A DNA stretch of 64,000 bases, taken from IMG/VR virus record IMGVR_UViG_3300046168_000072, positions 57,276 to 121,275 of that record, one strand, 5' to 3'. A program made the position numbers and the translations under genes. This DNA comes from a virus. The notes under the pieces were generated by a model. That model was not told the DNA's origin and ran no database searches. It worked only from the letters and a program-made list of their open reading frames with translations. Shown piece after piece: positions 18,329 to 28,308 of this stretch. Position 1 is the stretch's first letter. Each line of letters opens with the position of its first letter.

Positions 18329-19118
18329 TTGGGAAAACCTCTAAATGAGCTTTTGATTTTGCAGAATCTTCAGAAAGGCCTTGTGATATTAGATGCCACT
18401 TTTTATTGAAATATGCTTTTCCTAAATGACTTGTAAATTGTTTAGGATTTTTATCGTGATCTAGGTGAAAGCCAATTGTTTGAAGGCAAAATTTAATTGA
18501 TTTACCTAGCCTTGATAATCTCCTAGCTATATCAAAGTCTTCTCCACCCCAACCTTTAAAATTTTCATCTAAACCCCCAACTTCATAGAAATCTTTTCTT
18601 CTGCAGGACCAATTTCCTCCGTGCATTCTTCTTGCAACAGTGTCTTTCCCGTCAAAAAGATAGGGTTTCTCTTTTTTTTCGATAAATCGAGATCTCCTGT
18701 CCTTATTAGATAGAGATCTGATGAATCCAAAATCGCTCTTGATTAAATCTTTAGTCACAAGGTGAACTTTATCCATTGGTATTGAGGGGTAGGAGCCTGC
18801 TACCACATTGTTTTCGAATTGTAAATGAGAATGGATGTGATCTGGAGACCATATAATATCTGAATTACCAAAAATTAATCTATCTCCAGTTGCTAGTTCG
18901 GCACCGCGATTCCAAATATATGCAAGCCTATAACCCTCATTTGGACGGCTGAAATATCGTATCCCTTCTTTCTCTAAATATTCTATTGTACCGTCCGTTG
19001 ATCCATCATCTGCTATAATGATTTCAAAATCTTTTTCTGTTTGATAGCGCAAGCTTTCAATGCTTAGCTCTAATGAAGGTAAGTTATTGTAGGAGGAGAG
19101 GATTATCGAAGCTTTCAT
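18321..19118 (-). CDS. GT2 glycosyltransferase with galactosyltransferase-type C-terminus
   Basis: The 265-residue protein has a GT2 N-terminus: SIILSSYNNLPSLELSIESL, then FEIIIADDGSTDGT. A C-terminal Glyco_transf_7C-like block reads GGLDENFKGWGGEDFDIARR, as in chondroitin-polymerase and beta-1,4-GalT-like enzymes. RRMHGGNWSCRRKDF precedes it and is typical of the acceptor region. It is likely a polymerising or extending transferase using UDP-Gal, UDP-GalNAc or UDP-GlcNAc. It overlaps the fusion gene by 8 bp. Confidence 0.85.
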   Translation of the reverse strand: MKASIILSSYNNLPSLELSIESLRYQTEKDFEIIIADDGSTDGTIEYLEKEGIRYFSRPNEGYRLAYIWNRGAELATGDRLIFGNSDIIWSPDHIHSHLQFENNVVAGSYPSIPMDKVHLVTKDLIKSDFGFIRSLSNKDRRSRFIEKKEKPYLFDGKDTVARRMHGGNWSCRRKDFYEVGGLDENFKGWGGEDFDIARRLSRLGKSIKFCLQTIGFHLDHDKNPKQFTSHLGKAYFNKKWHLISQGLSEDSAKSKAHLEVFPNG

Positions 19119-19136
19119 TACCCAAATTCATAACAG

Positions 19137-19808
19137 CTAATCATAGCTAATACTATCTCCTTTCTTGTTTTTATTCCATTTTTTGATATTATTTTTTTCG
19201 TTCCATTCTCTACCTATATGATTAAATACGCCGTTAAAATGCACTCGTTTGATGTTTTTAAAATGATCTTTTTGTTGTTTTCGCTTGTTGCAGTGGTAGT
19301 CGATTAGTAGTTGCTCAGGGTCTTGTTTGGTTGAATTAATCGAATAAGGGTAGTAAACTTGATCTATAAAGAACTGCTTACTCCACATAGAAGGGTGAAA
19401 AGAAAATTCAAACAAATGATTGGCGTGAAAACCAATATAATCATAATCACTATCTATCAATTCTTGAATGTTAAAACTGATGTCATGATTTTTATCATCT
19501 TCTAGCCAAAAAACATAACCTCTATCATTGAGATTGTTTATGTTATTGTAACATTGATTTGTGAGTGTGTTTGCGGCTGTAAAAAAACAGGACTTGGGGG
19601 GTTGACTAATAACACAATCAATATTATTAGTTATTGATTTAAAATTTTTGTAAGTTTCGGTCTGGTCGCCAAGCGCAGGGTCAATATTAATAAACCACTT
19701 AGCTTTAATGCCTTGAGAACGCAAATCTTCTGAGAAGCTTAAAAGACATTCGCTGTGCAGCGATGGCCTGCAGATTGCGGTAGTTAATATATAAAGATCG
19801 TAATTCAT
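19137..19808 (-). CDS. Probable glycosyltransferase, family unassigned
   Basis: This 223-residue protein begins MNYDLYILTTAICRPSLHSE. A GT-A-like acidic motif, GYVFWLEDDKNHD, lies near residue 100, and a His-rich stretch (YIGFHANHLFEFSFHPSMW) follows. Its C-terminus (VHFNGVFNHIGREWNEKNN) is rich in Asn and Lys. Context among glycosyltransferases and the LEDD motif support a nucleotide-sugar transferase. The stop lies 18 bp upstream of the next gene. Confidence 0.55.
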   Translation of the reverse strand: MNYDLYILTTAICRPSLHSECLLSFSEDLRSQGIKAKWFINIDPALGDQTETYKNFKSITNNIDCVISQPPKSCFFTAANTLTNQCYNNINNLNDRGYVFWLEDDKNHDISFNIQELIDSDYDYIGFHANHLFEFSFHPSMWSKQFFIDQVYYPYSINSTKQDPEQLLIDYHCNKRKQQKDHFKNIKRVHFNGVFNHIGREWNEKNNIKKWNKNKKGDSISYD

Positions 19809-20507
19809 TTAGCCAGACCTCTCATGTGCAATATTTTGCAATTTTTAAATAAAGACCCGTTCGTTTTTAACTCACCATATCTAAGGTTGTAAATTTTTGA
19901 ATCTAGCTCAAAAATAGAAACATTATCTACGCACTCTTTGAGGTTTTTGAATTTTGGTTTTGCTTTTTTATATTTGAACCGTAATAAATTATTAAATGCT
20001 CCTTGGTCGCAAATCTTCTCAATTCCTTTTTTTTTCATCTTTTTTACAGAATCAAACCAATGACTGATGAAGACGGAGGTGTCTTCTAGGTAAGTATTGA
20101 ATCCAAAAACACCTGTATTGTAAGCTGTTGGATGAATGAATTCTCGGGCGCAAGCAAAATTATTGTAGTTTAAAAAATCGAATAACTCAGAAATGTCACC
20201 TTTAATTTCAGTATCAGTATCAATGAAGAAAGTTTTATCATAAGGAGATCGAGAAATGCACTCGACTTTTGGTAAAAGACCAACATCATTTTTCTGGTAA
20301 ATAATGTTAGTTCCATCAAACTTTTTATCTAGCAATTCTTGGTAATCCCGTGAAAACGGTAATAGGCAGTGTTGGGTTATGCTTTTTTAAAGAACGAAAA
20401 GAATGCATGAGCTCTTTTAAAATCCTCTTTTTGTTTGGGTTAAATTTTTGTTTAGCTGGAGAAGAAAGGGGGTCAAAAGCTCCATAAATTATGCCACAGT
20501 CTTTCAT
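19805..20507 (-). CDS. Glycosyltransferase-like protein, one frameshift, paralogue of 21406-22212
   Basis: The N-terminal frame starts MKDCGIIYGAFDPLSSPAKQ and runs to PITVFTG. Removing one G from the GGG run (plus-strand CCC at 20347-20349) restores DYQELLDKKFDGTNIIYQKN. It then continues through SPYDKTFFIDTDTEI, a DXD motif, to the C-terminal KILHMRGLAK. The restored length is about 233 residues. The next-but-one gene has the same order: LFTDYEDLL, SPHDKTVFLDCDTQV, LISREFHNPDILNTGFF. The pair is therefore a duplicated GT-A family with an FxDTDTE metal site. Confidence 0.62.
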
Positions 20508-21419
20508 TTTATGAATGCCCTATACACTTCTTTGATTTCTTCTTGTAAATATTTTTTATAGCCATTCCACCAGCTTATGTTTTTATGCCTTAGTTCCTCT
20601 AGCTGTTTTTGGTTTGACGTATAATACTTTATTAATTCATAAGCTTCATTACTGCATTCAGCTTTCGGCCACTCAAAGCCTATGTCTCCTACGGTCATTA
20701 AAGGGTGATCTTCTCCGTACCAAGACTTGTATAGATCGTAATCTTGCAAATGGCTAAATTTTTGAATGATCGGTATTGCTCCAGCCTCTAAAGCTTCGTA
20801 TGTACGATAACATTCTAAATTAAAATTACCCCTAAAACTGGGAATAAAATGAGACTCAAGCATCAAGTCTCGATAATCTGCGACGTTTAAGCTTTCTGGA
20901 GCATCCCAAAAAGATATGTCATGAAGATGATACGGTGTTAGCTCTTCTAGTTTTGAGATCGTTTTTCGCCTACCTGATTTTTTTGCAGTTCCAGCAAAAG
21001 ACCAATTATATTTTCTAAAATTATTTGATTGCGCCAAAGATTTAGATTCTTTATTAAAAACCATCCCAGAATCCAGCTTTGTAACCAAGCGGAAACGTAA
21101 ATAAATTTTCTTGAGAGAAATCAGGGTTAAAATAGTTTCTAAAGATAAATTGGCAAGACTTTTCCATATAAACACTCAGGTCTTGTTTAGTAGGTAGATG
21201 TTCGTCTTTTAGGTTGATTAAAATAAAATCTATACCTTTGTTTAAATAAGGTCGAAACTTACATAACTGGGGATTATCTGTGACAATAATTGAATTTTCT
21301 CCGACAAAACCCCTCTCTCGATAAATGAACTCAAAGTCGGGCGAAGAGAAGAATATTTCTTTTAACCAATTAGACTCCCAGGTGGCATTAGTTTTGAGAA
21401 TAACATTAATTTGTTTCAT
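20504..21419 (-). CDS. Exostosin/GT47-like glycosyltransferase, one frameshift
   Basis: The N-terminal frame starts at the ATG at 21419 (MKQINVILKTNATWES) and reaches LFTFPLGYKAGFWDG. Removing one T at the T5 run (plus-strand A5 at 21056-21060) continues it as FNKESKSLAQ. The next frame carries WSFAGTAKKSGRRKTI, then FIPSFRGNFNLECYRTYEAL and EAGAIPIIQKF. F.P.GN..LECYR..EAL.AGAIPI is the exostosin/GT47-type C-terminal nucleotide-sugar site. The restored length is about 305 residues. Exostosins polymerise heparan-type chains in animals; the linkage here is unknown. Confidence 0.7.
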
Positions 21420-22212
21420 CACCAGTATTAAACTTAAGAGTGTTTAGTCTCCATAGGTTTCTAAAATGCAAGATCATGGTTTGAGATAAATCAAAGCCTG
21501 ACCTCTTGTTGGTTAAATACTGTTTTTTTCCCTGCAATTATAAATGTTATTATCTATAACTGAATAATCAAGCCCATGAAGACTTTCTTGTATTTTTTTT
21601 AACTTTAGGATTGGGGTCTTTAATTTTTAACAACTTTAATAAATGATTGAGTTCCCCTTGGTCATCTGGTAATTTGTTTCCAAAAGTTTCACCTTTTTTA
21701 TGGCGCTCAATAAGCAAGTCTTTTTTTGCAAGCATACGCTCTAGCCACGTAGATAAAAGCTTAAATCCGAAGCCTCTTGATCCATTAACCGCAAAAAAGC
21801 CTGTGTTCAAAATGTCAGGATTATGGAACTCTCTAGATATCAGGAAATCCTTAGAACTTAATTCTTTGAAAATTTCAGGAAAAGGATAATTAACTTGGGT
21901 GTCACAATCAAGGAATACAGTTTTGTCATGAGGAGAATTATTCAAAGCATGAACCTTAGGAATAAAGCCCCAATCATTTTTAATTTCAATAACTATATCA
22001 ACATCTAAATAGTTTTCTAGCAAGTCTTCATAATCCGTAAATAATGTGACGGGTATTTCTGGGTGGTGCTTCTTAAAGCTCAAAAAGGAATGCATAAATT
22101 CAAGGTTAATCCTTTTATTGGAAGAGTTGAATTTAAATGGAGCGGGTGATTTTTCAGGATCAACCGCCACATAAACGACTCCCTTTTCTAAAAATAGACC
22201 GTCTTTATGCAC
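21406..22212 (-). CDS. Glycosyltransferase-like protein, two frameshifts
   Basis: I chose the GTG at 22212, which overlaps the upstream stop; an ATG at 22245 would overlap by 41 bp. Motifs are GVVYVAVDPEKSPAPFKF, VTLFTDYEDLL, SPHDKTVFLDCDTQV (DXD), ISREFHNPDILNTGFF and KLPDDQGELNHLLKL. After PKVKK, removing one A from an A8 run (plus-strand T8 at 21593-21600) continues IQESLHGLDYSVIDNNIYNC. Adding one A to an A7 run (T7 at 21523-21529) then continues QYLTNKRSGFDLSQTMILHF to the stop at 21406. It overlaps the next start by 14 bp. It is a paralogue of the gene at 19805-20507. Confidence 0.62.
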
Positions 22213-23915
22213 TTTTGCTTTTGATTTGAGAATACTTATTTTCATAAAAATCACTAATGCTTTCATCTAAATCTGATGGTTTGGCTAATGGATTTTTAAA
22301 CATTGAAATTTCTCTAATCAATAGTTCAGATATATGCAATGCCAAAAGAAATGGAGATTTTTCTTTATAAAAACTTTCGAATTTCGGGTTGCCGTTATTT
22401 ATTAATATAGTGAAGTCTGATATGTCATCTACTTTCGACATGGACTTTTTTTGCTCTTCTCCGAAATCGATAATTCGATACCTTAGTCTTTTGGACTTCT
22501 TAAGTTTTTGATTTCTGTATTTATTCCAGAGTGGTGGTATATTATTTTCAGGCTCAGGCTCCTCTTCCTCTTCTTCCTCTGGCTCTGGCTCAAAAGTCCA
22601 TTCTTTGTCGATTGTTAATTCTGCGAAGCGCTCTAATTGTTTACGTTCCTCCTCTTCTTCTGTCAGTCAAATCTTCATCATCGTCTTCTTCCTCTTCGTC
22701 TTCCTCTTCGTCTTCCCAGAGGTCCGAAAAATCTTCATCATCAAAGTATTCAGCAAGCATACTTGAAACCTCATTAGCGAGCGCATCAAGTATATTCATC
22801 TTTTCTTCTTGATTCAACTTGATATATTCAACAATCCATTCAATTATAACTTTATAAACTCGAGTATAAAAAGGTATCGTTACTGGGTGATCATTGCGCA
22901 AACCATGATGTGATAAATCTTTTGCAGGCATGCCAGTATTGTCCATAACTTCAGATAGTTCATCACAAGAAATAAATCCAATCAACTGATTAAACACATT
23001 ATAAATTTTATCTCTGTTTTCAATCTCTTCATTATTTTTAATTTCCAACCAATCCAAAGTTGAATCAAGCATATCTTGATCTGACAGATGGAATGGACAA
23101 ATCTTGACTTTTGAAATAATATCAATATTTTTAAGAGGATGGTTTTTGATAATGCCACGGTTATAAATTAGTGATAGTCTAAATTCAATATTTCCAGTTT
23201 TGGTTTCCCCGTAGTAATCATAATCAAATGTGCGACGGATAATTGGAATATTGGAACCAGGGAGTTTGTAGGAAAAATCTAAACTTTTGCCGTTTAAATA
23301 AATATTTAATTTTTTACCTTCTTTTTCTAGCTGCGGCAATAAAAACCCGAAAAATGTACAAAGCTCTCCTTTGATTGCGCCAGATGGCCAGCCATCTTTT
23401 TGAATGTTTTCTTTAAGTGTAACAATTGTTATTTTGGTACCTGATTCGGTTTCGATAGAACAATCTTCTGGGAGTATTTCTGTTAAAGAAGGGGAATATT
23501 CGTTTAAAAACTCGACCCCAGAAGGTTTATACTCAATTAAAAAACACTTGCCATGTACGTTTTTTGTTTCAATGGTCCAATGTATATTTGTTTCGTGCGA
23601 AAGTTTATCATTGGCTAATTTACCGCCAATTCCCATTTGACCGAGTTTTACGCCTGCACCCCCAGTCAAATCATAAGAATTACCGAAAACAAAATACTTT
23701 TCGAATCCACTCATACCATTCTCATCTTTTAAGTGATCAAATCCCTGCCCATCATCAATTATTATAGCGCTAGACTCATTAAAATCTATTTTGCAAAAAG
23801 TCGCAAAGTTTTGAATTGAATTTTTAACAAGCTCTGTAAAAGCTTGAGGTATATTAACAGTAGATTGCAAAAGTCTACTGAGATTTGCTCCTGTTTTAAT
23901 TTGTATATTTTCCAT
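22205..23915 (-). CDS. GHKL-fold ATPase (MORC/Hsp90/MutL-like), one frameshift
   Basis: The N-terminal ATPase is clear: N-box E28LVKNSIQN, D54-DGQGF for the G1 box, and G92QMGIGGK for the G2 box. A long beta-rich region with IGFISCDELSEVMDN and an acidic stretch (EDEEEEDDDEDLT) follows. Near 22665 one base must be dropped so the protein continues EEEERKQLERFAELTIDKEW, then a PEPEEEEEEEPEPENNIPPLW linker, SKRLRYRIIDFGEE, and a folded tail (MSKVDDISDFTILINNGN) to the stop at 22205. About 569 residues result. GHKL ATPases drive DNA gyration, mismatch repair, chaperone or MORC-type DNA compaction. No topoisomerase domain is seen. Its place inside a glycan cassette is odd; function unknown. Confidence 0.75.
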
Positions 23916-23925
23916 AATAGCTATA

Positions 23926-24811
23926 TTACACTATATAATCCCAGCTAAAAGAATTTAATACCTCCAAGTTTTCTTTTTGAGGGGCACCTTGATTTCTCGG
24001 TAAATCCACAAAGCCATCATAATCTATATCATGACTATATTTAAAATGTAAATCAAATTCCGATAGGTTATATTTTTTATTAGACCAATGCTCTATCGAT
24101 TCTTTACATAAATCATTTAATTTAAAATGCAAAAAGCCTAAATCATTAAAGTCCATTTTAATAATTTTACATTTATTTTTTTTTAATGAATTTAGGGTGG
24201 TGCAAACTAATATTATTAATAAATTCATTGCAAGATGTCTTGTATATGTATTTATTTACAACATCAACCAAACCATCTAAACAATTTACTTTTTTAAGGT
24301 TTGGTGTCTTTGGGTTCAAAAAACAAGATTCCATAGCTTTCCATTTCATAATGCAAAAATCATAAGAACAAAAAACTTTAAGAACGTCTTTCAGTGATTT
24401 AAAATTTTTTGAATATAGATACTCGTCAAGATCTATGGTTGAGACCCAGTCAAAATCATGTGAAAAAACGTTTTTGAAGTTAAATAAAGCAGAGCCTTGG
24501 ATCTCTAACCAAGGTTGCATTGGATCTTTTGGGGATTCTGTTTTATTTTCCAATCTTGAAAAGATAACTTTATCTTTGTATTTTGTTTTTAGCCTCAAAT
24601 AAAAATCACAGATATCTTCTTCTTTTATATATTTTAACTCTGATATATTTATTCTCCTTTTGGTATCTTCATGTGGTTTTATAAGATTGTAATCGCTTGA
24701 TTCATATAAAAATATTTTATCAACACCAAAGTTTAAATGATGCTGAATCCATTCTTCTATATGGTAAATGGATTTTCTAAAAAAAAATGTAGAAGCTATC
24801 GCGGTTTTCAT
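23926..24811 (-). CDS. GT92/DUF23-like glycosyltransferase, one frameshift
   Basis: The protein begins MKTAIASTFFFRKSIYHIEE and carries EEWIQHHLNFGVDKIFLYES. It then has FDWVSTIDLDEYLYSKNF, where DLDEY is the metal site of the GT92 (DUF23) family. The first frame ends at HHPKFIKKK. Removing one A from an A9 run (plus-strand T9 at 24176-24184) continues NKCKIIKMDFNDLGFLHFKL to the C-terminus FSWDYIV, giving about 295 residues. GT92 enzymes in animals add beta-1,4-galactose to core fucose. Long homopolymer position makes either phase variation or base-calling error plausible. Confidence 0.72.
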
Positions 24812-25278
24812 TTTAAATACAAAAGTTCAGTTCTATTTTGTTTTACAAGTTTAGCCTTATCTTTCATGAATAATTCTATGTCTTTTTTATTTTGCTTGAA
24901 ATCTTTCACCTTTACTGGATTGATGGCTATACAGAAATGTTTGATTGTATACTTGGAGAAATCGATAGACTCTAAAACTTCAAGAGCAATATCAGGGTCA
25001 AGTATGGATAAAAAATCGATAGATGTTGGAGAATCAAATAAAGATTTGTAAACTTTGTGCCCCAAATATTTTTTACCCACAAATACATTGGAGTCTTTTG
25101 TGTTTTTGAATGGGCTAATTTCTAAGCATATTAAATCTTTTGCGAAGTTTGTTTCGCGCAAAAACCAACGGTCACTTAACCATTTACTTGTTGAGTTGAC
25201 GACTTCGTCGCTATCAAGCTTTATTAAATTAATGATATGCTTATTCGAACCCTCAAGATGTGATATTAAATTTTCCAT
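24808..25278 (-). CDS. Truncated FkbM-like methyltransferase relative
   Basis: The 156-residue protein resembles the C-terminal half of FkbM-family methyltransferases. SPTSIDFLSILDPDIALEVL corresponds to the family's IDFLKIDxEGxExEVL block, followed by SIDFSKYTIKHFCIAI. The acidic SAM-binding and IDxEG residues are changed (ILDPD), and the usual N-terminal DVGAxxG loop is not obvious. It may have lost activity or bind a different ligand. It overlaps the GT92-like gene by 4 bp (ATGA). Confidence 0.5.
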   Translation of the reverse strand: MENLISHLEGSNKHIINLIKLDSDEVVNSTSKWLSDRWFLRETNFAKDLICLEISPFKNTKDSNVFVGKKYLGHKVYKSLFDSPTSIDFLSILDPDIALEVLESIDFSKYTIKHFCIAINPVKVKDFKQNKKDIELFMKDKAKLVKQNRTELLYLK

Positions 25279-26012
25279 TTTCGAGCTTTGATAAAAGAAT
25301 CTTTTTTGTATTCCGCTTCTTTTTTTGTGTTTGGGTGCCAGACGTATGTTTCTTCTTCTATTGGGCCACGTTTAACCAGTGGCTTGCTTAAAGCTAATAA
25401 CGAAAGCTCATTGTAATTATAGTCTTGATCGGCAGTATTATCTATAATTAATTCATCGCCAAGCTTATGGGGTTGAGGTGTCGGTTGATTATGTAGTAAA
25501 AATTGATTAAAGTTTTTCTGGTCAGAACCTTTAATTTCCCGTGTGTTTAAAAACCTATCAAGATAATTGATTGTTTTGTAATTGCTTCTGAAAAATACCC
25601 AGCCCATGCAACATGTAAAACCAAAAGCCTCACGAACTTCTGGTGGAAATGCCCCATTATGCCTTACGGTTGATACGATAATATCCTGGCCGTTAGCTTC
25701 AATCAAATCAGGTATAGGATTCTTTAGCCAAAGAGCATCCGTGTCAGAATGAATAATATCAAAACCATCCTCTAGATACTTTTTGAATATAAAAGTTCGA
25801 CGCATTGTATGCTTGCATCCAGAAATCCAATCGTCGCTAAATTCATCAAGAACTCTTGAATGACATCCGTGAGATTTTAAATATTCGTCAGACTCAGGAT
25901 CTAAACATAATACTTCATAATTGTCGATAGATAAAGCTTCTAGGTGCTTGACCCAATTAAGAGCTATCTCTCTGTAAGGATAATTGCAGAACGATATAAT
26001 TTTAAGATTCAT
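25266..26012 (-). CDS. Nucleotide-sugar transferase, GT77/Nucleotid_trans-like
   Basis: The product is about 248 residues from the ATG at 26012 (MNLKIISFCNYPYREIALNW); a start five codons upstream would lengthen the overlap. The signature FDIIHSDTDALWLKNPI holds the DXD metal site of the Nucleotid_trans family (plant and algal GT77 relatives). FGFTCCMGWVFFRSN and GSDQKNFNQFLL match the conserved downstream blocks. It is expected to transfer a pentose or hexose from an NDP-sugar. It overlaps both neighbours by about 11-13 bp. Confidence 0.8.
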   Translation of the reverse strand: MNLKIISFCNYPYREIALNWVKHLEALSIDNYEVLCLDPESDEYLKSHGCHSRVLDEFSDDWISGCKHTMRRTFIFKKYLEDGFDIIHSDTDALWLKNPIPDLIEANGQDIIVSTVRHNGAFPPEVREAFGFTCCMGWVFFRSNYKTINYLDRFLNTREIKGSDQKNFNQFLLHNQPTPQPHKLGDELIIDNTADQDYNYNELSLLALSKPLVKRGPIEEETYVWHPNTKKEAEYKKDSFIKARKWKI

Positions 26013-26640
26013 ATTCAAATAAGTCAAAGTCGTTTTTATAGTAGTTATACACTTTATCTTTTAACTCATCTGTCCATGAAGAGTTTACTTTAAACGTTCT
26101 AGAATTATATGCGTGAGGCAGTTGATATTCAAACATGTTTAAGTCTTCACATGCTTTTTTAAAGTCTTGGTTTAAGCTTTCAAACCGACCTGTAAAATCA
26201 CAAGTGAAATCGGAGCTGATTTTATCTGTAAAGTAATGGCCGCCATTTAATTGAGGAAAGAACTCGAATTGTGGCAATGTATGGTATTCATCATATTCAC
26301 TCCATAAATTTTGATGGTCTTTGCGATAATCAAGATCAGTAGTTAATAGCACATATTCTTCGAACGATACCGCGCGTTCTTTATTGTAAAAAGACAGGTC
26401 ACCTTCTTTTTCAAATTTAAGTTGCCCCCATTTCCAGGCAGAAACTAAACGATTATATGGATTGCGAACAAATGAAAATACATAATAATCAAGATGCTGA
26501 TTTAAAAACCTAGAGAAACCACGTTTTCTTAATACTTTCTGGGGTATATCTGGGTCAATTTCTCGTAAAAACCTTTCTACAGATGTGCCTGCAGCTTTTG
26601 GAATATGAATGAATATACATTTATGCTTGTGACTAATCAT
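26002..26640 (-). CDS. Sulfotransferase (Sulfotransfer_2-like) 2
   Basis: The 212-residue protein opens MISHKHKCIFIHIPKAAGTS, with the phosphosulfate-binding loop at about 10-20. FSFVRNPYNRLVSAWKWG near 54-71 is the 3'-phosphate site. FTGRFESLNQDFKKACEDL later in the chain recurs in its sisters (GRFENIQQDY, GRFENLQEDF), so the family has been amplified within the cassette. It overlaps the upstream glycosyltransferase by 8 bp. Confidence 0.88.
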   Translation of the reverse strand: MISHKHKCIFIHIPKAAGTSVERFLREIDPDIPQKVLRKRGFSRFLNQHLDYYVFSFVRNPYNRLVSAWKWGQLKFEKEGDLSFYNKERAVSFEEYVLLTTDLDYRKDHQNLWSEYDEYHTLPQFEFFPQLNGGHYFTDKISSDFTCDFTGRFESLNQDFKKACEDLNMFEYQLPHAYNSRTFKVNSSWTDELKDKVYNYYKNDFDLFEYES

Positions 26641-27415
26641 TGCTAAACCTTTTTGTTTTGCGACCTCTCCAGTTTTTTCTACCCTCTCCCAGGTGAATCG
26701 CTTGAAAGCGTCTTGGAAAAACTTCTATTCCTGAATTTATGCGAGCGGTAATTTCGTCTGGATGCTTATCTTCTCTGCAAAATTGTTTTTTAAATTCTGT
26801 GTCTGGGTAGGCCGCAGTAATTGATCGTTTGAATAAGTATTTTGGATTATAAAGGTAACCTTGGAAATAACCGTCAAGCATATTGTTTCTATAGTATTTT
26901 TTCGCATTCTTGGAGTCAGTAAAATCGCCATACTTATCATAATCAATACGCCAACATCCGTATAAAGTATCATTTTTCAAAGTACAGTCATGAAGGTGTT
27001 GTTGAAAATCTTCTGGTATTAAAATATCACTATCAATAGAAATGACAAAGTCAGAGTTGGATAAATGATTTAATAATTTAGATTGAACAAATCTAATAGC
27101 ACCACCTTTATCAAAGGTAACTTTCTTATATTTTGGCGGCAATAACCTTAAGTTTGGATTATCATTAGTCAAAAAAGCGTCATCTCCAATAAAAGGCATT
27201 TGCTGGTGTTCTGGTAGGCATAAACCTGGAACCAAGGGGTAAAATACTAATTCAATATTATCTAAATTAAAATTATTAATCAATGCAATTGTGTCTTCGT
27301 CATCTTCCTGAGTAACAATATACCATTTTCGAAATAGAGTATGGTTTTTCTTTATAGAGAAATACAGAAAATCGCTATAATTTTTAGAAACTGTTATGCC
27401 GTAAATATTGTTCAT
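26633..27415 (-). CDS. GT-A glycosyltransferase with ISIDSDILIP motif
   Basis: The 260-residue protein begins MNNIYGITVSKNYSDFLYFS. It has FDKGGAIRFVQSKLL followed by FVISIDSDILIPEDF, a DXD-like metal site. CWRIDYDKYGDF, YFQGYLYNPKYLF and FPRRFQAIHLGEGRKNW follow; the last contains the C-terminal His seen in many GT-A enzymes. Exact CAZy family is not clear. The ATG overlaps the stop of the preceding gene by four bases. Confidence 0.7.
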   Translation of the reverse strand: MNNIYGITVSKNYSDFLYFSIKKNHTLFRKWYIVTQEDDEDTIALINNFNLDNIELVFYPLVPGLCLPEHQQMPFIGDDAFLTNDNPNLRLLPPKYKKVTFDKGGAIRFVQSKLLNHLSNSDFVISIDSDILIPEDFQQHLHDCTLKNDTLYGCWRIDYDKYGDFTDSKNAKKYYRNNMLDGYFQGYLYNPKYLFKRSITAAYPDTEFKKQFCREDKHPDEITARINSGIEVFPRRFQAIHLGEGRKNWRGRKTKRFSND

Positions 27416-28308
27416 AAGCTATGATAAACCTCTGAGTGATAAAAATCATGTAAAAATTTATCGTAAGTAAATAGGTTTTTTGAATTTAATTGTTTTAAAT
27501 ATGAATTGGCTTCAATTAATTTATTGATAAATAAATCTTTACTTGAGAAAAAATAGTTTAATTCATCTGTGGATTTGTAAAATAATGGGTAAGACTCACC
27601 TAAGTACTCTTCTATTGGTTCTATTCGGTTTACAATAATAGGAGTTTCTGTTGTAATGCATTCAATAATCGTATTGCTGGCCGCACAGTCAAAATATTTT
27701 TGAAAAACAAAAGAAGATGTTAGCAATTTGTCATATTCTTTATCGTCAAATTCTCTTGAGCACGAATCAGGCCCAATCAAAATCTTATTTTTTATAAAAT
27801 TTGCAAAAGAGTATTGATTAAAAAAATCAATATTCCTATAATTAGAGCCAATATGCAAAGCAGAATAGTTGAAATTATTAATATTCCATTTTATATTGTA
27901 TTCTATCGGATGTAGTAAGTTTGAAATTGGCAGGCCTTTAAAGTCTGGCAAGCTTAAGTAATGTCTTTTTTGATAATTAGTTAGAGTGAAAATACCTTTA
28001 AGATTTTTAAGGCAAAGTTGTAGATCTGGATTATGAATATGATTTAATAGCGAAAAATTATATTCTGACCTCACCTGCTTTGGGGGCTCATGAATGAAGG
28101 CTACCCATGGGCATTTTTCATATATCTTCTTGCGATGAGAATCTTCTTTATACAAAAAAACTCTTTCAAAAAAAGGCTCTAAGAAAGCAGAGCCACTCAA
28201 ATTTGGGCAATGATTATTTAGCTCCTGTATAACGCGACGCCAGCCAAACCTGTGATGTGGATACAAGTTTAATGTTTCTTGTGGGATTTGTATTTTTGAA
28301 AAAAACAT
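27412..28308 (-). CDS. GT-B (GT4-like) glycosyltransferase
   Basis: The product is about 298 residues from the ATG at 28308 (MFFSKIQIPQETLNLYPHH), which overlaps the preceding stop as TAATG; a longer start at 28335 is less likely. WVAFIHEPPKQ occupies the N-terminal Rossmann half. The C-terminal half contains YDKLLTSSFVFQKYFDCAAS, then NTIIECITTETPIIVNRIEP, a variant of the GT4 EAxxxGxPVI donor site. EYLGESYPLFYKSTDEL matches the usual tail of family members. Retaining GT-B activity is inferred. Confidence 0.68.
   Translation of the reverse strand: MFFSKIQIPQETLNLYPHHRFGWRRVIQELNNHCPNLSGSAFLEPFFERVFLYKEDSHRKKIYEKCPWVAFIHEPPKQVRSEYNFSLLNHIHNPDLQLCLKNLKGIFTLTNYQKRHYLSLPDFKGLPISNLLHPIEYNIKWNINNFNYSALHIGSNYRNIDFFNQYSFANFIKNKILIGPDSCSREFDDKEYDKLLTSSFVFQKYFDCAASNTIIECITTETPIIVNRIEPIEEYLGESYPLFYKSTDELNYFFSSKDLFINKLIEANSYLKQLNSKNLFTYDKFLHDFYHSEVYHSL

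Noticed and set aside
22531-22812. Plus-strand Ser-rich 93-residue frame
   Set aside because: It is the antisense of the Glu/Asp-rich linker of the GHKL ATPase (GAA/GAG giving TTC/CTC).
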